This document shows, piece by piece, positions 1 through 5,653 of a DNA stretch of 10,704 nucleotides (its first letter is position 1; each line of letters starts with the position of its first letter). This DNA is from an uncultured Lachnospiraceae bacterium. GTDB lineage: Bacteria; Bacillota; Clostridia; Lachnospirales; Lachnospiraceae. The notes beneath the pieces are model-generated. The model saw only the letters and a list, made by a program, of their open reading frames with translations, had not been told where the DNA came from and did not search any database. Position numbers and translations under genes: made by a program. The stretch covers positions 1 to 10,704 of the forward strand of contig CAJOQO010000302.1 of NCBI GenBank assembly GCA_905236545.1. The letters run 5' to 3'.

Positions 1-145
1 ACCGCACAAAAAAGGCGGCAGACATACGGACCGGTTCCTGGTGGCGCTTACTGAAGATCAGCACGCTGAACAGCGGAACCAGAAAATAGTTCACAATGTG
101 ACACATCAACTCTGCTCCCGTGATCTCCGCAAGGTTTGTGTTCAT
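1..145 (-). CDS. N-terminus of an unidentified membrane protein (partial)
   Basis: Only the first 48 codons are visible and the gene runs off the left edge. The ATG at 145-143 is preceded by a long purine-rich ribosome-binding region (GGAGGAGGAGGAAG, about 7 bases upstream), which makes this start convincing. The visible protein begins MNTNLAEITGAELMCHIVNY and continues into a hydrophobic stretch (about residues 15-32, HIVNYFLVPLFSVLIF) followed by a basic loop (SKRHQEP). This pattern fits the first membrane span of a polytopic protein. I do not recognise the family from this fragment. It follows the GDPD-like gene on the same strand after 227 bases, and its start overlaps the stop of a possible 26-residue ORF by ATGA. 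By context it may belong to the surface-polymer locus, for example as a polymerase, flippase or glycosyltransferase, but that is only inference. Confidence 0.7.
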   Translation of the reverse strand, partial: MNTNLAEITGAELMCHIVNYFLVPLFSVLIFSKRHQEPVRMSAAFFVR

Positions 146-222
146 TTTCCCTGCTTCCTCCTCCTCCCTGCAGCCACTTTTGCTGCAGATGCCCGACTTT
201 CTGACGCTCTGCAGAGCGTCAT
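142..222 (-). CDS. possible 26-residue leader ORF, basic
   Basis: An ATG at 222-220 has a good Shine-Dalgarno sequence (AGGAGA, about 6-7 bases upstream) and opens a 26-codon frame. Its TGA (144-142) overlaps the ATG of the next gene as ATGA. The peptide starts MTLCRASESRASAAKV and ends in a cluster of arginine and lysine (GRRRKQGK). The basic tail is encoded by the purine-rich ribosome-binding region of the downstream gene, so it may be a by-product of that signal. No known family is recognised. If translated, it could couple ribosomes onto the downstream membrane protein. The 20-bp palindrome at 202-221 begins within its start codon. The good SD and stop/start overlap favour it; its short length and odd composition count against it. 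Confidence 0.3.
   Translation of the reverse strand: MTLCRASESRASAAKVAAGRRRKQGK
202..221. repeat. 20-bp perfect palindrome
   Basis: TGACGCTCTG is followed directly by its reverse complement. As RNA it could form a stem of about 8 bp with a 4-base loop; as DNA it is a perfect dyad suitable for a dimeric regulator. It lies in the gap between the GDPD-like gene and the partial membrane gene. No T-run follows on either strand, so it is not an intrinsic terminator. A second, smaller inverted repeat (CTGCAGC/GCTGCAG, 168-188, 7-base loop) lies between it and the start at 145. Confidence 0.55.
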
Positions 223-266
223 ACTTTGTCTCCTATCGTAGTTTATATACCGGCCCTCAGCACATC

Positions 267-329
267 CTCATCCCCCGGTTCTGCCCCGGTTTCTCAGGCT
301 TCTGTCTCATCCATCCGGTTCTGCCCCGG
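267..329. repeat. two copies of a ~23-bp direct repeat, 39-40 bp apart
   Basis: The 15-mer CCGGTTCTGCCCCGG occurs at 275-289 and 315-329. Each copy is preceded by CTCATCC, so the repeated block is about 23 bases with a small insertion or deletion. It fills most of the 227-base gap between the GDPD-like gene and the partial membrane gene. On the minus strand the interval holds only micro-ORFs, one of 18 codons with a reasonable SD. I see no terminator. Confidence 0.6.
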
Positions 330-372
330 ATGATCCGGCACCGGACTCATATCCGGCTTCTCCTGTTCCGGC

Positions 373-1533
373 TCATTTCCCGCCAGTCAGATTCGTATAC
401 ACCGCGGTTACGCCCATCCCGTACGCCTCCTGCTGGTCGTCCGGATCATCGATCGTGTGGACATATACAGGATTGCGGGAGGACAGCACACGCTGAAGGA
501 GATCGTCGGGAACCTGTTCTCCTTCCCTTCCTCCATGCAGATACCGCTGCCGGAACGTTACGCCGAGAAGAAGCTTCCGCTTGATGATCCCGTCAAGCGC
601 GGAATAACTGTATTCCCATACGCCGCTCCGATACAGGGAAAAGATCATTGTCCGGTATCCGCAGCCGTACAGATATTCATACTGCGACGCATGATAAAAC
701 TGCGGAATCATCCGGGGCAGCATGTCCGGGTATTTCCCGGACAGGAACTTCGCCATATACCGGTAGCCCCTGAGCATCTCGGCCGCCTTCACATCCATCA
801 CGATATACACATCCGGATGATCCTGCAGAATCTGCACAAGATCCTCCAATGTCATCGTCGAAAAGAATCCAAGGATCGATCCCTTCGTGAATTCTTCCCA
901 AGTGGCCGCGCTCTCCACCATCGTGCCGTCCGCTTTCACGAAATCCTTCTTCCAGTTGTGAATGCAGACCAGCTTCTTATCCGACGTGAATGCAAAGTCA
1001 ATCTCGACGAAATGAGCTCCTTTGCTCAGTGTCTGCTCCAGGGCTTCCCGGCTGTTTGTATAATCATAGACTTCTCCGTCCGGTCCCGTGATCTCACCGC
1101 AGGCATGGATAATCTTTTTCTCCGACGCAAGCATCCTTCGAAGCTTCAGGGTATGATCCCTTTCCGCCTGATATCTGCTGTTCTCGCGGTATGCGCCCGC
1201 AGCAACAACAGCGGTGACTGCGATCACCAGCACAAGCACCAGCGGCGCCGCACCGATGGAGACCGTCTTCCTGCGAAGCCGGATCGTCCACCATACCCGG
1301 ACGCGGAGAAAGAGCAGATACAGCGCCCCGGCAAGAATCAATCCCAGCGCAAGACCGATACAGACCATGCCTGTGTCCTTCGACAACGCAAACCGCAACG
1401 CACTCCACGCAGAAGCATTTTCATCCACAAAAGACCAGATATAGGAGGTACGCCAGCCAAGCTCCAGCATCGCCGAAAATGCGATCGCATACAGAACAAC
1501 GCCGGCGGCACACAGGGCATTTCTTTTCTTCAT
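373..1533 (-). CDS. membrane-anchored glycerophosphodiester phosphodiesterase-family protein
   Basis: The 386-residue protein has three predicted membrane spans (about residues 5-25, 53-77 and 91-114) and then a GDPD/PI-PLC-like TIM-barrel domain (about 140-384). The basic loop RVRVWWTIRLRRK (78-90) should be cytoplasmic, which places the catalytic domain outside the cell. Family motifs are readable: H143 in HACG, YTNSREAL (158-165), FVEIDF (175-180, metal-ligand positions E178 and D180), LVCIHNW (188-194), VYIVMDVKA (242-250) and a C-terminal YVHTIDD and VYTN. The usual HD is HN here (H192-N193). GDPD enzymes hydrolyse glycerophosphodiesters to glycerol-3-phosphate and an alcohol. Next to an LtaS-like enzyme, the target could be lipid or polymer glycerol-phosphate. 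The ATG at 1533 is the only sensible start, but AAAAGGA abuts it directly, so the SD spacing is poor and translation may depend on coupling from upstream. Confidence 0.88.
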   Translation of the reverse strand: MKKRNALCAAGVVLYAIAFSAMLELGWRTSYIWSFVDENASAWSALRFALSKDTGMVCIGLALGLILAGALYLLFLRVRVWWTIRLRRKTVSIGAAPLVLVLVIAVTAVVAAGAYRENSRYQAERDHTLKLRRMLASEKKIIHACGEITGPDGEVYDYTNSREALEQTLSKGAHFVEIDFAFTSDKKLVCIHNWKKDFVKADGTMVESAATWEEFTKGSILGFFSTMTLEDLVQILQDHPDVYIVMDVKAAEMLRGYRYMAKFLSGKYPDMLPRMIPQFYHASQYEYLYGCGYRTMIFSLYRSGVWEYSYSALDGIIKRKLLLGVTFRQRYLHGGREGEQVPDDLLQRVLSSRNPVYVHTIDDPDDQQEAYGMGVTAVYTNLTGGK

Positions 1534-1539
1534 TCCTTT

Positions 1540-1701
1540 TCACCGGGCAATGCTGCCCATTATCATCCTCTCTGCATCCACAACCAGTGTTGCTGTGCAC
1601 TCCCCGGCACTATGTACATCGGACGTTTTATCCGGCCTGACCGGCGTTTCAACCATACGTTCCACAGACCTGATCAGCAGCGTTTCAGCTAAACTTCTCA
1701 C
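1540..1701 (-). CDS. possible 53-residue small ORF bridging two genes
   Basis: A GTG at 1701-1699 overlaps the TGA of the LtaS-like gene as GTGA. The frame stays open for 53 codons and ends at 1540, six bases before the GDPD-like ATG. It therefore fills the whole gap between the two genes. The peptide runs VRSLAETLLIRSVERM, then VETPVRPDKTS, and ends MIMGSIAR. It has no obvious membrane span, metal motif or recognised family. There is no strong SD before the GTG; an internal ATG near the end has a good SD (AGAGAGG), which would give only a six-residue peptide. It may be a coupling ORF feeding ribosomes to the GDPD-like gene, whose own SD is badly placed, or an open frame by chance. Confidence 0.27.
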   Translation of the reverse strand: MRSLAETLLIRSVERMVETPVRPDKTSDVHSAGECTATLVVDAERMIMGSIAR

Positions 1702-1716
1702 CCGGCCTGACCGGCG
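1632..1716. repeat. 15-bp direct repeat, 70 bp apart
   Basis: CCGGCCTGACCGGCG occurs at 1632-1646 and again at 1702-1716. The right copy encodes the C-terminal tail of the LtaS-like protein and the left copy lies in the gap before the GDPD-like gene. The gap may have grown by duplication of the gene's 3' end. Confidence 0.6.
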
Positions 1717-3908
1717 GCATTGTCCGCGGGCGCTTCGCCCGGATCCGGGACATTGCCTCCGAAGAAATCATCCGTCCGGTTCTCCTTGTCAAACAGATGG
1801 TTGTAGACCAGCAGATTGTATTCCTGCAAACGGTCATACCAGGGAGACTTCTCATTGTCCGGACTCCCGTAATAGACACCGTCCCGGTCCCAGTATCCGT
1901 TCAGCGAGACGATGGGAAGGTCCTCATGAAGATCCAGCAGGAAACGATCGTAGCCCGTCAGCTCCATCCCCGCCGCCTGCTTCATGACAGGCGCCAGATA
2001 ATTCGAGCTGAGATCCATCTCCTTCTCTTCGATATCATAGTTCGCCCAGATCAGATAATTCGAGTGATAGAACTGCATCAGCTCCTCATCCTTCATCTCA
2101 GCCATCGTCTTTCCATAGACCATCTTATAGAACGGATCCTCGAGAAGCGGCTGATGGTCGCCGAAGAATACGATCACCGTCGGATCATCCGTCTGCTCAA
2201 AATAATGCACCAGTTTTTCGAGTGCCTTGTCGGACAGATGGATCTCGGAAAGATAGACATCCGCGTCCGCATACTTCCCGGAGCCGCTTGTCACATGCAC
2301 CGGTTCCTCGAGTTCGTTAACGTCCCAGGTATAAGGACTGTGATTCTGCATCGTGACATTGAAGACAAAGAACGGCGCGTCGCTCTCCCTTTTCGCCTCC
2401 TCATACTCCGCGATCACGCGGTCGATGTCCGCCAGATCCGAAACCCGTCCGTAAACCTCCTCCGCACCGGCAAACTCGTCCTCAAACAGCAGCCTGTCAA
2501 ATCCGAAGAGCTCGTAGACAGTCCGGCGGTTGTATCCGGATGGCTTGTAAGGATGCATGCCGACCGTATGACGGTAGCCCTGGTTCTCCAGCGTCGCGTC
2601 CAGATTCGGCATCGGCTCCTTGATGTAGAGCTGGTACGGCGTGGAACTGACCGGAAGGAATCCCATCGAATCGCCGGTCAGAACCTCATACTCCGTATTG
2701 GCCGTCCGGCCGCCGTAGGACGAAACATAGAGCTTGCCGCGAATCGTATTCTCCTTCAGTCCGGAGAAGAACGGACAAACCTCCCTGTCCGTCTCGAAGT
2801 CCATCCATGACTGCATATCGGAAAATGCTTCATCCATCACATAGATGACGTTGGGCTGAACCGCAGCGCCGGCTTTTTCAGCTCCGGTATCCGCACCGGT
2901 TTTTTCAGCTCCGGAAGACGCACCTGCCTCCCCGGTTCCGGAAGACGCTCCGGCTTTTTCAGTCTCTGAAGACGCTCCGGTTCCCTCCGGTTCCAGATAC
3001 CGCGCCTCAATCTCCTTCACCTTCTCCAGGCTGTAGCCATCCGGCTCCTCCACCACCATGATCTGAATACTGCGGATAAAGGTAAGGATCGAGCCGTTGA
3101 CGCCATAGCTTTTAATCGGGCGGAAGGTATTCATCGTGACGCCGCGGTTGAGAAGAAACTGGCTGTGGATATAGACGCGTTCCGTCAGAATGCTCAGCGC
3201 GAAAACGACGATCAGGGTAACCACTCTCGGCTTCCAGGACGAAAAGATCTTATGCTCCCCGCTCCACAGGATGAGATCGCACCAGGCTGTGGTCATCAAG
3301 ATCATGACCGTCGTGTGGGAATCCAGCCTGTAGGAATAACCGGCTGCAACATTCGCGGCTGTCCCCAGCGTTGTGAGATCTGAAGCAAGAAACGGGGTGC
3401 CGCGCAGCGCATAGACGAAATAGCAGGTCACGCCGAACGAGCAGACCACGATCGCGGTAATCATCGCCGACGTCTGCCAGCGGTTCGTCAGAACCGCAAA
3501 CCACCCTGCAAAAAGGATCACAACGACCCAGGTCAGAAACAGCTTCTTCACGCCGATGTAATACACAACCCACCAGAAGTAACGGTGAGCCCGGATGTTC
3601 GCGTATTCCACCACAAAGATCATGACCACGCTCGTCAGCCAGAAGCCCAGAACCGCATGGATCTTCTTCTGCTTCTCATTCAAAAAGCAGGGAACCCAGA
3701 GGGCAGCAGCCCCCAGAGCCGTGAAGAGGATGACCAGCACGATCTGCAAGAAGTCTGTCCCGGTCTGAATCTCTTCGCCATCTGTTCTTAAATTGACGTT
3801 CAAATAAAAATCCGGATGGGCAAAATAGTACACAGCCACTGCAAGTAAAAACACAGTGCCCAGCAAAGTGCCGATCCGGACTCTCCCCTTTGTATTACTG
3901 TCTTTCAT
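1698..3908 (-). CDS. LTA synthase-family (LtaS/GacH-like) glycerol-phosphate transferase
   Basis: The protein has about seven membrane spans and an extracellular sulfatase-fold domain (about residues 350-680). From the ATG at 3908 it is 736 residues. Active-site features align by eye with LtaS: VMDEAFSD with metal ligand E360, GRTANTEYE with candidate nucleophile T402, NHSPYT with H523, and FFGDHQP with D584 and H585. LtaS-family enzymes transfer glycerol-phosphate from phosphatidylglycerol to a teichoic acid chain or, in GacH-type members, to a cell-wall glycan. LtaS itself has five spans, so this longer form need not make classical lipoteichoic acid. A low-complexity linker (about 309-348) separates membrane and catalytic parts. 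An in-frame TTG at 3947 would add 13 residues; I prefer the ATG, though neither has a strong SD. It leads the second gene block, after a 380-base gap. Confidence 0.9.
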   Translation of the reverse strand: MKDSNTKGRVRIGTLLGTVFLLAVAVYYFAHPDFYLNVNLRTDGEEIQTGTDFLQIVLVILFTALGAAALWVPCFLNEKQKKIHAVLGFWLTSVVMIFVVEYANIRAHRYFWWVVYYIGVKKLFLTWVVVILFAGWFAVLTNRWQTSAMITAIVVCSFGVTCYFVYALRGTPFLASDLTTLGTAANVAAGYSYRLDSHTTVMILMTTAWCDLILWSGEHKIFSSWKPRVVTLIVVFALSILTERVYIHSQFLLNRGVTMNTFRPIKSYGVNGSILTFIRSIQIMVVEEPDGYSLEKVKEIEARYLEPEGTGASSETEKAGASSGTGEAGASSGAEKTGADTGAEKAGAAVQPNVIYVMDEAFSDMQSWMDFETDREVCPFFSGLKENTIRGKLYVSSYGGRTANTEYEVLTGDSMGFLPVSSTPYQLYIKEPMPNLDATLENQGYRHTVGMHPYKPSGYNRRTVYELFGFDRLLFEDEFAGAEEVYGRVSDLADIDRVIAEYEEAKRESDAPFFVFNVTMQNHSPYTWDVNELEEPVHVTSGSGKYADADVYLSEIHLSDKALEKLVHYFEQTDDPTVIVFFGDHQPLLEDPFYKMVYGKTMAEMKDEELMQFYHSNYLIWANYDIEEKEMDLSSNYLAPVMKQAAGMELTGYDRFLLDLHEDLPIVSLNGYWDRDGVYYGSPDNEKSPWYDRLQEYNLLVYNHLFDKENRTDDFFGGNVPDPGEAPADNAAGQAG
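2865..2984 (-). repeat. 27-bp tandem repeat coding for a flexible linker
   Basis: Inside the LtaS-like gene, four imperfect 9-codon units encode GASSETEKA, GASSGTGEA, GASSGAEKT and GADTGAEKA. The segment lies between the last membrane span and the catalytic domain, so it should act as a flexible spacer in or near the cell wall. The unit is a multiple of three, so copy-number change would alter linker length without breaking the frame. Confidence 0.75.
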
Positions 3909-3948
3909 GAAGCTCTTTATACCCTTTATGCCAGTCGTTTCTGCCAAT

Positions 3949-4065
3949 CCTGTCTGCCGATCTTATGGAACGATCCCCTGTATCGACCCTTTGTATTGGT
4001 TCTATGGATCGATCTTTTGGATCGATTCCTTCTATTGATCCTGTGGATCGATCTGTTGGATCGAC
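3949..4065 (-). repeat. 39-bp tandem repeat array, three diverged copies, GATC-rich
   Basis: On the minus strand the copies are 4065-4027, 4026-3988 and 3987-3949. The shared core is TCGATCCA followed by GATCGATCC; copies 1 and 2 match at about 31 of 39 positions and copy 3 is more diverged. Shorter 12-14 bp sub-repeats are visible inside each copy. GATC occurs about nine times in roughly 110 bases. The array ends just upstream of the LtaS-like start, so it would lie in the promoter or 5' untranslated region. It also keeps a reading frame open with a 13-residue period, but most differences between copies would change the amino acid, so I treat it as a DNA-level repeat. Confidence 0.7.
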
Positions 4066-4156
4066 CCTTTGTTCCGACATGGCCTGGCAGCAGACCATGC
4101 CGCACGCCCCCTTATTATGCCTCTGATTTATTATGCTTTCTTGTTATCCTATCTTA

Positions 4157-4190
4157 TTCTTTTCTTAATCTTGTTCTTTTCTTAATCTTG
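4157..4190. repeat. 17-bp perfect tandem duplication
   Basis: TTCTTTTCTTAATCTTG occurs twice back to back (4157-4173 and 4174-4190). On the transcribed minus strand it is an A-rich tract upstream of the two CATAAT boxes, where an UP element or regulator site could lie. Confidence 0.75.
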
Positions 4191-4221
4191 GTTCCGGCGA
4201 CGAAAGATATTCCACCTGTGC

Positions 4222-4247
4222 GGTTGGATCACTATCGTGATCCAACC
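4222..4247. terminator. 11-bp-stem hairpin after the glycerophosphotransferase gene
   Basis: GGTTGGATCAC and GTGATCCAACC form a perfect inverted repeat around a 4-base loop, about 40 bases past the stop of the gene ending at 4289. Position and stem favour a transcript-end structure. No T-run follows on either strand, so it is not a canonical intrinsic terminator. It could instead be an operator or an mRNA-protecting hairpin. Its arm shares TTGGATC with the 39-bp repeats downstream. Confidence 0.45.
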
Positions 4248-4288
4248 CCTCTACCCTCATTCGCAAAACCCGCGCTTCGTGCGCTTCC

Positions 4289-5602
4289 TTATCTCAGACT
4301 CTTTCCAAACACCAGCTTCTCGATCCGCTCCGTCGAATGTCCGTCACAGCCGGACATGAATTTCTCGCGGAATTCCTTCATGCGCTCCGGATCATATCCG
4401 AAATCGGGAAGGGTCAGCGCATGGAGCAGCTCCTCCATGTTCCTGCAGACCTGACCTGGAGACAGCTCATCAAAGTTATAATAGAAGCCGCGCCAGTCAA
4501 AGTATTTGTCCAGGTCATAGACATAGGAGATCAGCGGCTTGTTCAGCAGCGAATACTCAAAGATCAGCGAGGAATAGTCCGTGATGCAGACGTCCGCGGT
4601 GATCATCAGATCCTCCACCGACAGCGGCATGCGGGTTACGTCCACCGCAAATGTGCCGTTGTATTCCTCCGGCATCTCCGGAATGTGATAGTCCTTGATG
4701 ATCGGATGATGCTTGATCAGGATGATCACGTCATCCCCAAGCTTCTCCTTCAGCAGCTCCAGGTTGAAGCGCCTGTAGTTCGGCGTCTTGGCAGTCGCCA
4801 CTTTTCCGCGGAAGGTCGGAGCGAAGAAGATCACCTTCTTTCCCCTCGCCTGCGGCACCACCTCATAGACACGCTCCGCGGCGTGATCCAGATGCTTCTG
4901 ATCGAAAAACACATCCGTCCGGCTCACGCCGACCGGCAGGACGATCCCGTGCTTCTCCTTCAGCCCCATCGCCTCCTCATAGGCCCAGACAACCTCCGGG
5001 CTGGAGACCGTAACGAAATCATAATGCTCATACTGCGGATATTTTTCGATCTGCGCGCGGCTCTGCCCGAACATCAGGTCAGCGGTGCTTCTTCCGAATT
5101 TTTTAAATGCGCCGCATCCATGCCACAGCTGACAGACGATGGTTTCCTCACGAAGCGGCAGGCAGCTGAGCACATCGCAGGCCTCGCTCAGGAAGACATA
5201 CTTCGCGTCCCCGAGGTCATTGGCCAGACGGGCGCCGTTGATGTCATGCTGCTTTGCGCGGGTCAGGTTCTTTCCAAGATGATGCACATGGATCCGGTAA
5301 TCTCCGGATGCCTTAAGATCCTTATAGATCAGCTGAAAAGAATTGCTCAGGCCGGACAGCGCATTTTCGATCATGACAACCTTGTGCTCATCGATCGGAT
5401 CCGATGAGTGACGGTTGTAGATCGCCGGAAACCACTCCAGATACAGCTTCTCCTTATGGATCCCTCCGAGATACTTCCGGACCTGCTTGAACGGAGTCTT
5501 CTTCTTGTTCTTCCACCACCATTCTCTCAGGGGAGTCTTCTTCAGAACATCGATCACTCCATCCACTGCCTTATCGACCTTCTTCATCGCCTTTGAACTC
5601 AT
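4289..5602 (-). CDS. CDP-glycerol glycerophosphotransferase family protein (TagB/TagF-like)
   Basis: The 437-residue protein is a single-domain member of the family that transfers glycerol-phosphate (or ribitol-phosphate) from a CDP donor to a teichoic acid or glycan acceptor at the inner face of the membrane. Visible motifs are QLWHGCGAFKKFG (158-170, with H161 at the position of the family's catalytic histidine), FAPTFRG (260-266), IKHHP (296-300) and ITDYSSLIFEY (340-350). The basic N-terminus (KKNKKKTPFKQ and neighbours) could sit against the membrane, as is usual in the family. It is much shorter than the polymerase TagF and nearer in size to TagB-type enzymes, so a single or limited transfer is as likely as polymerisation. 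AGGAG lies 7 bases before the ATG at 5602. It follows the ATPase-Glf gene by 51 bases, so co-transcription is likely. Donor and acceptor cannot be read from sequence. Confidence 0.92.
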   Translation of the reverse strand: MSSKAMKKVDKAVDGVIDVLKKTPLREWWWKNKKKTPFKQVRKYLGGIHKEKLYLEWFPAIYNRHSSDPIDEHKVVMIENALSGLSNSFQLIYKDLKASGDYRIHVHHLGKNLTRAKQHDINGARLANDLGDAKYVFLSEACDVLSCLPLREETIVCQLWHGCGAFKKFGRSTADLMFGQSRAQIEKYPQYEHYDFVTVSSPEVVWAYEEAMGLKEKHGIVLPVGVSRTDVFFDQKHLDHAAERVYEVVPQARGKKVIFFAPTFRGKVATAKTPNYRRFNLELLKEKLGDDVIILIKHHPIIKDYHIPEMPEEYNGTFAVDVTRMPLSVEDLMITADVCITDYSSLIFEYSLLNKPLISYVYDLDKYFDWRGFYYNFDELSPGQVCRNMEELLHALTLPDFGYDPERMKEFREKFMSGCDGHSTERIEKLVFGKSLR

Positions 5603-5653
5603 TCGTCTTCTCCTCGCTCTTCCTGCATCTGGTCCTGCCTCTTCTGCTTCCTC

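Larger units (their letters stand above)
3909..4288. other. 380-base intergenic region between the two gene blocks
   Basis: No convincing gene lies here. Reading along the minus strand after the glycerophosphotransferase stop, it holds a weak GC hairpin (GCGC-ACGAA-GCGC, 4272-4284, followed by GGGTTTTG), a strong 11-bp-stem hairpin (4222-4247), an A-rich tract with a 17-bp tandem duplication (4157-4190), and two CATAAT boxes (4130-4135 and 4114-4119). The last element is a 39-bp repeat array (3949-4065) just ahead of the LtaS-like gene. The CATAAT boxes could be -10 elements, but I find no matching -35. The layout fits the end of one transcription unit and a promoter region for the next. Confidence 0.6.

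Noticed and set aside
3895..4098. 67-codon minus-strand frame through the 39-bp array, with a 13-residue repeat (VDPTDRS, IDPKDRS, VDTGDRS)
   Set aside because: There is no SD, most copy differences change the amino acid, and it overlaps the LtaS-like start out of frame. The period being a multiple of three is enough to keep the frame open.
4114..4158. CATAAT boxes as a promoter for the LtaS-like gene
   Set aside because: No acceptable -35 hexamer lies 16-18 bases upstream of either box; they are mentioned only in the intergenic entry.
5599..5628. 9-codon ORF (MQEERGEDE) overlapping the glycerophosphotransferase start by ATGA
   Set aside because: It is encoded by the purine-rich SD region of the next gene and is too short to support; an ATGA overlap is expected often by chance.
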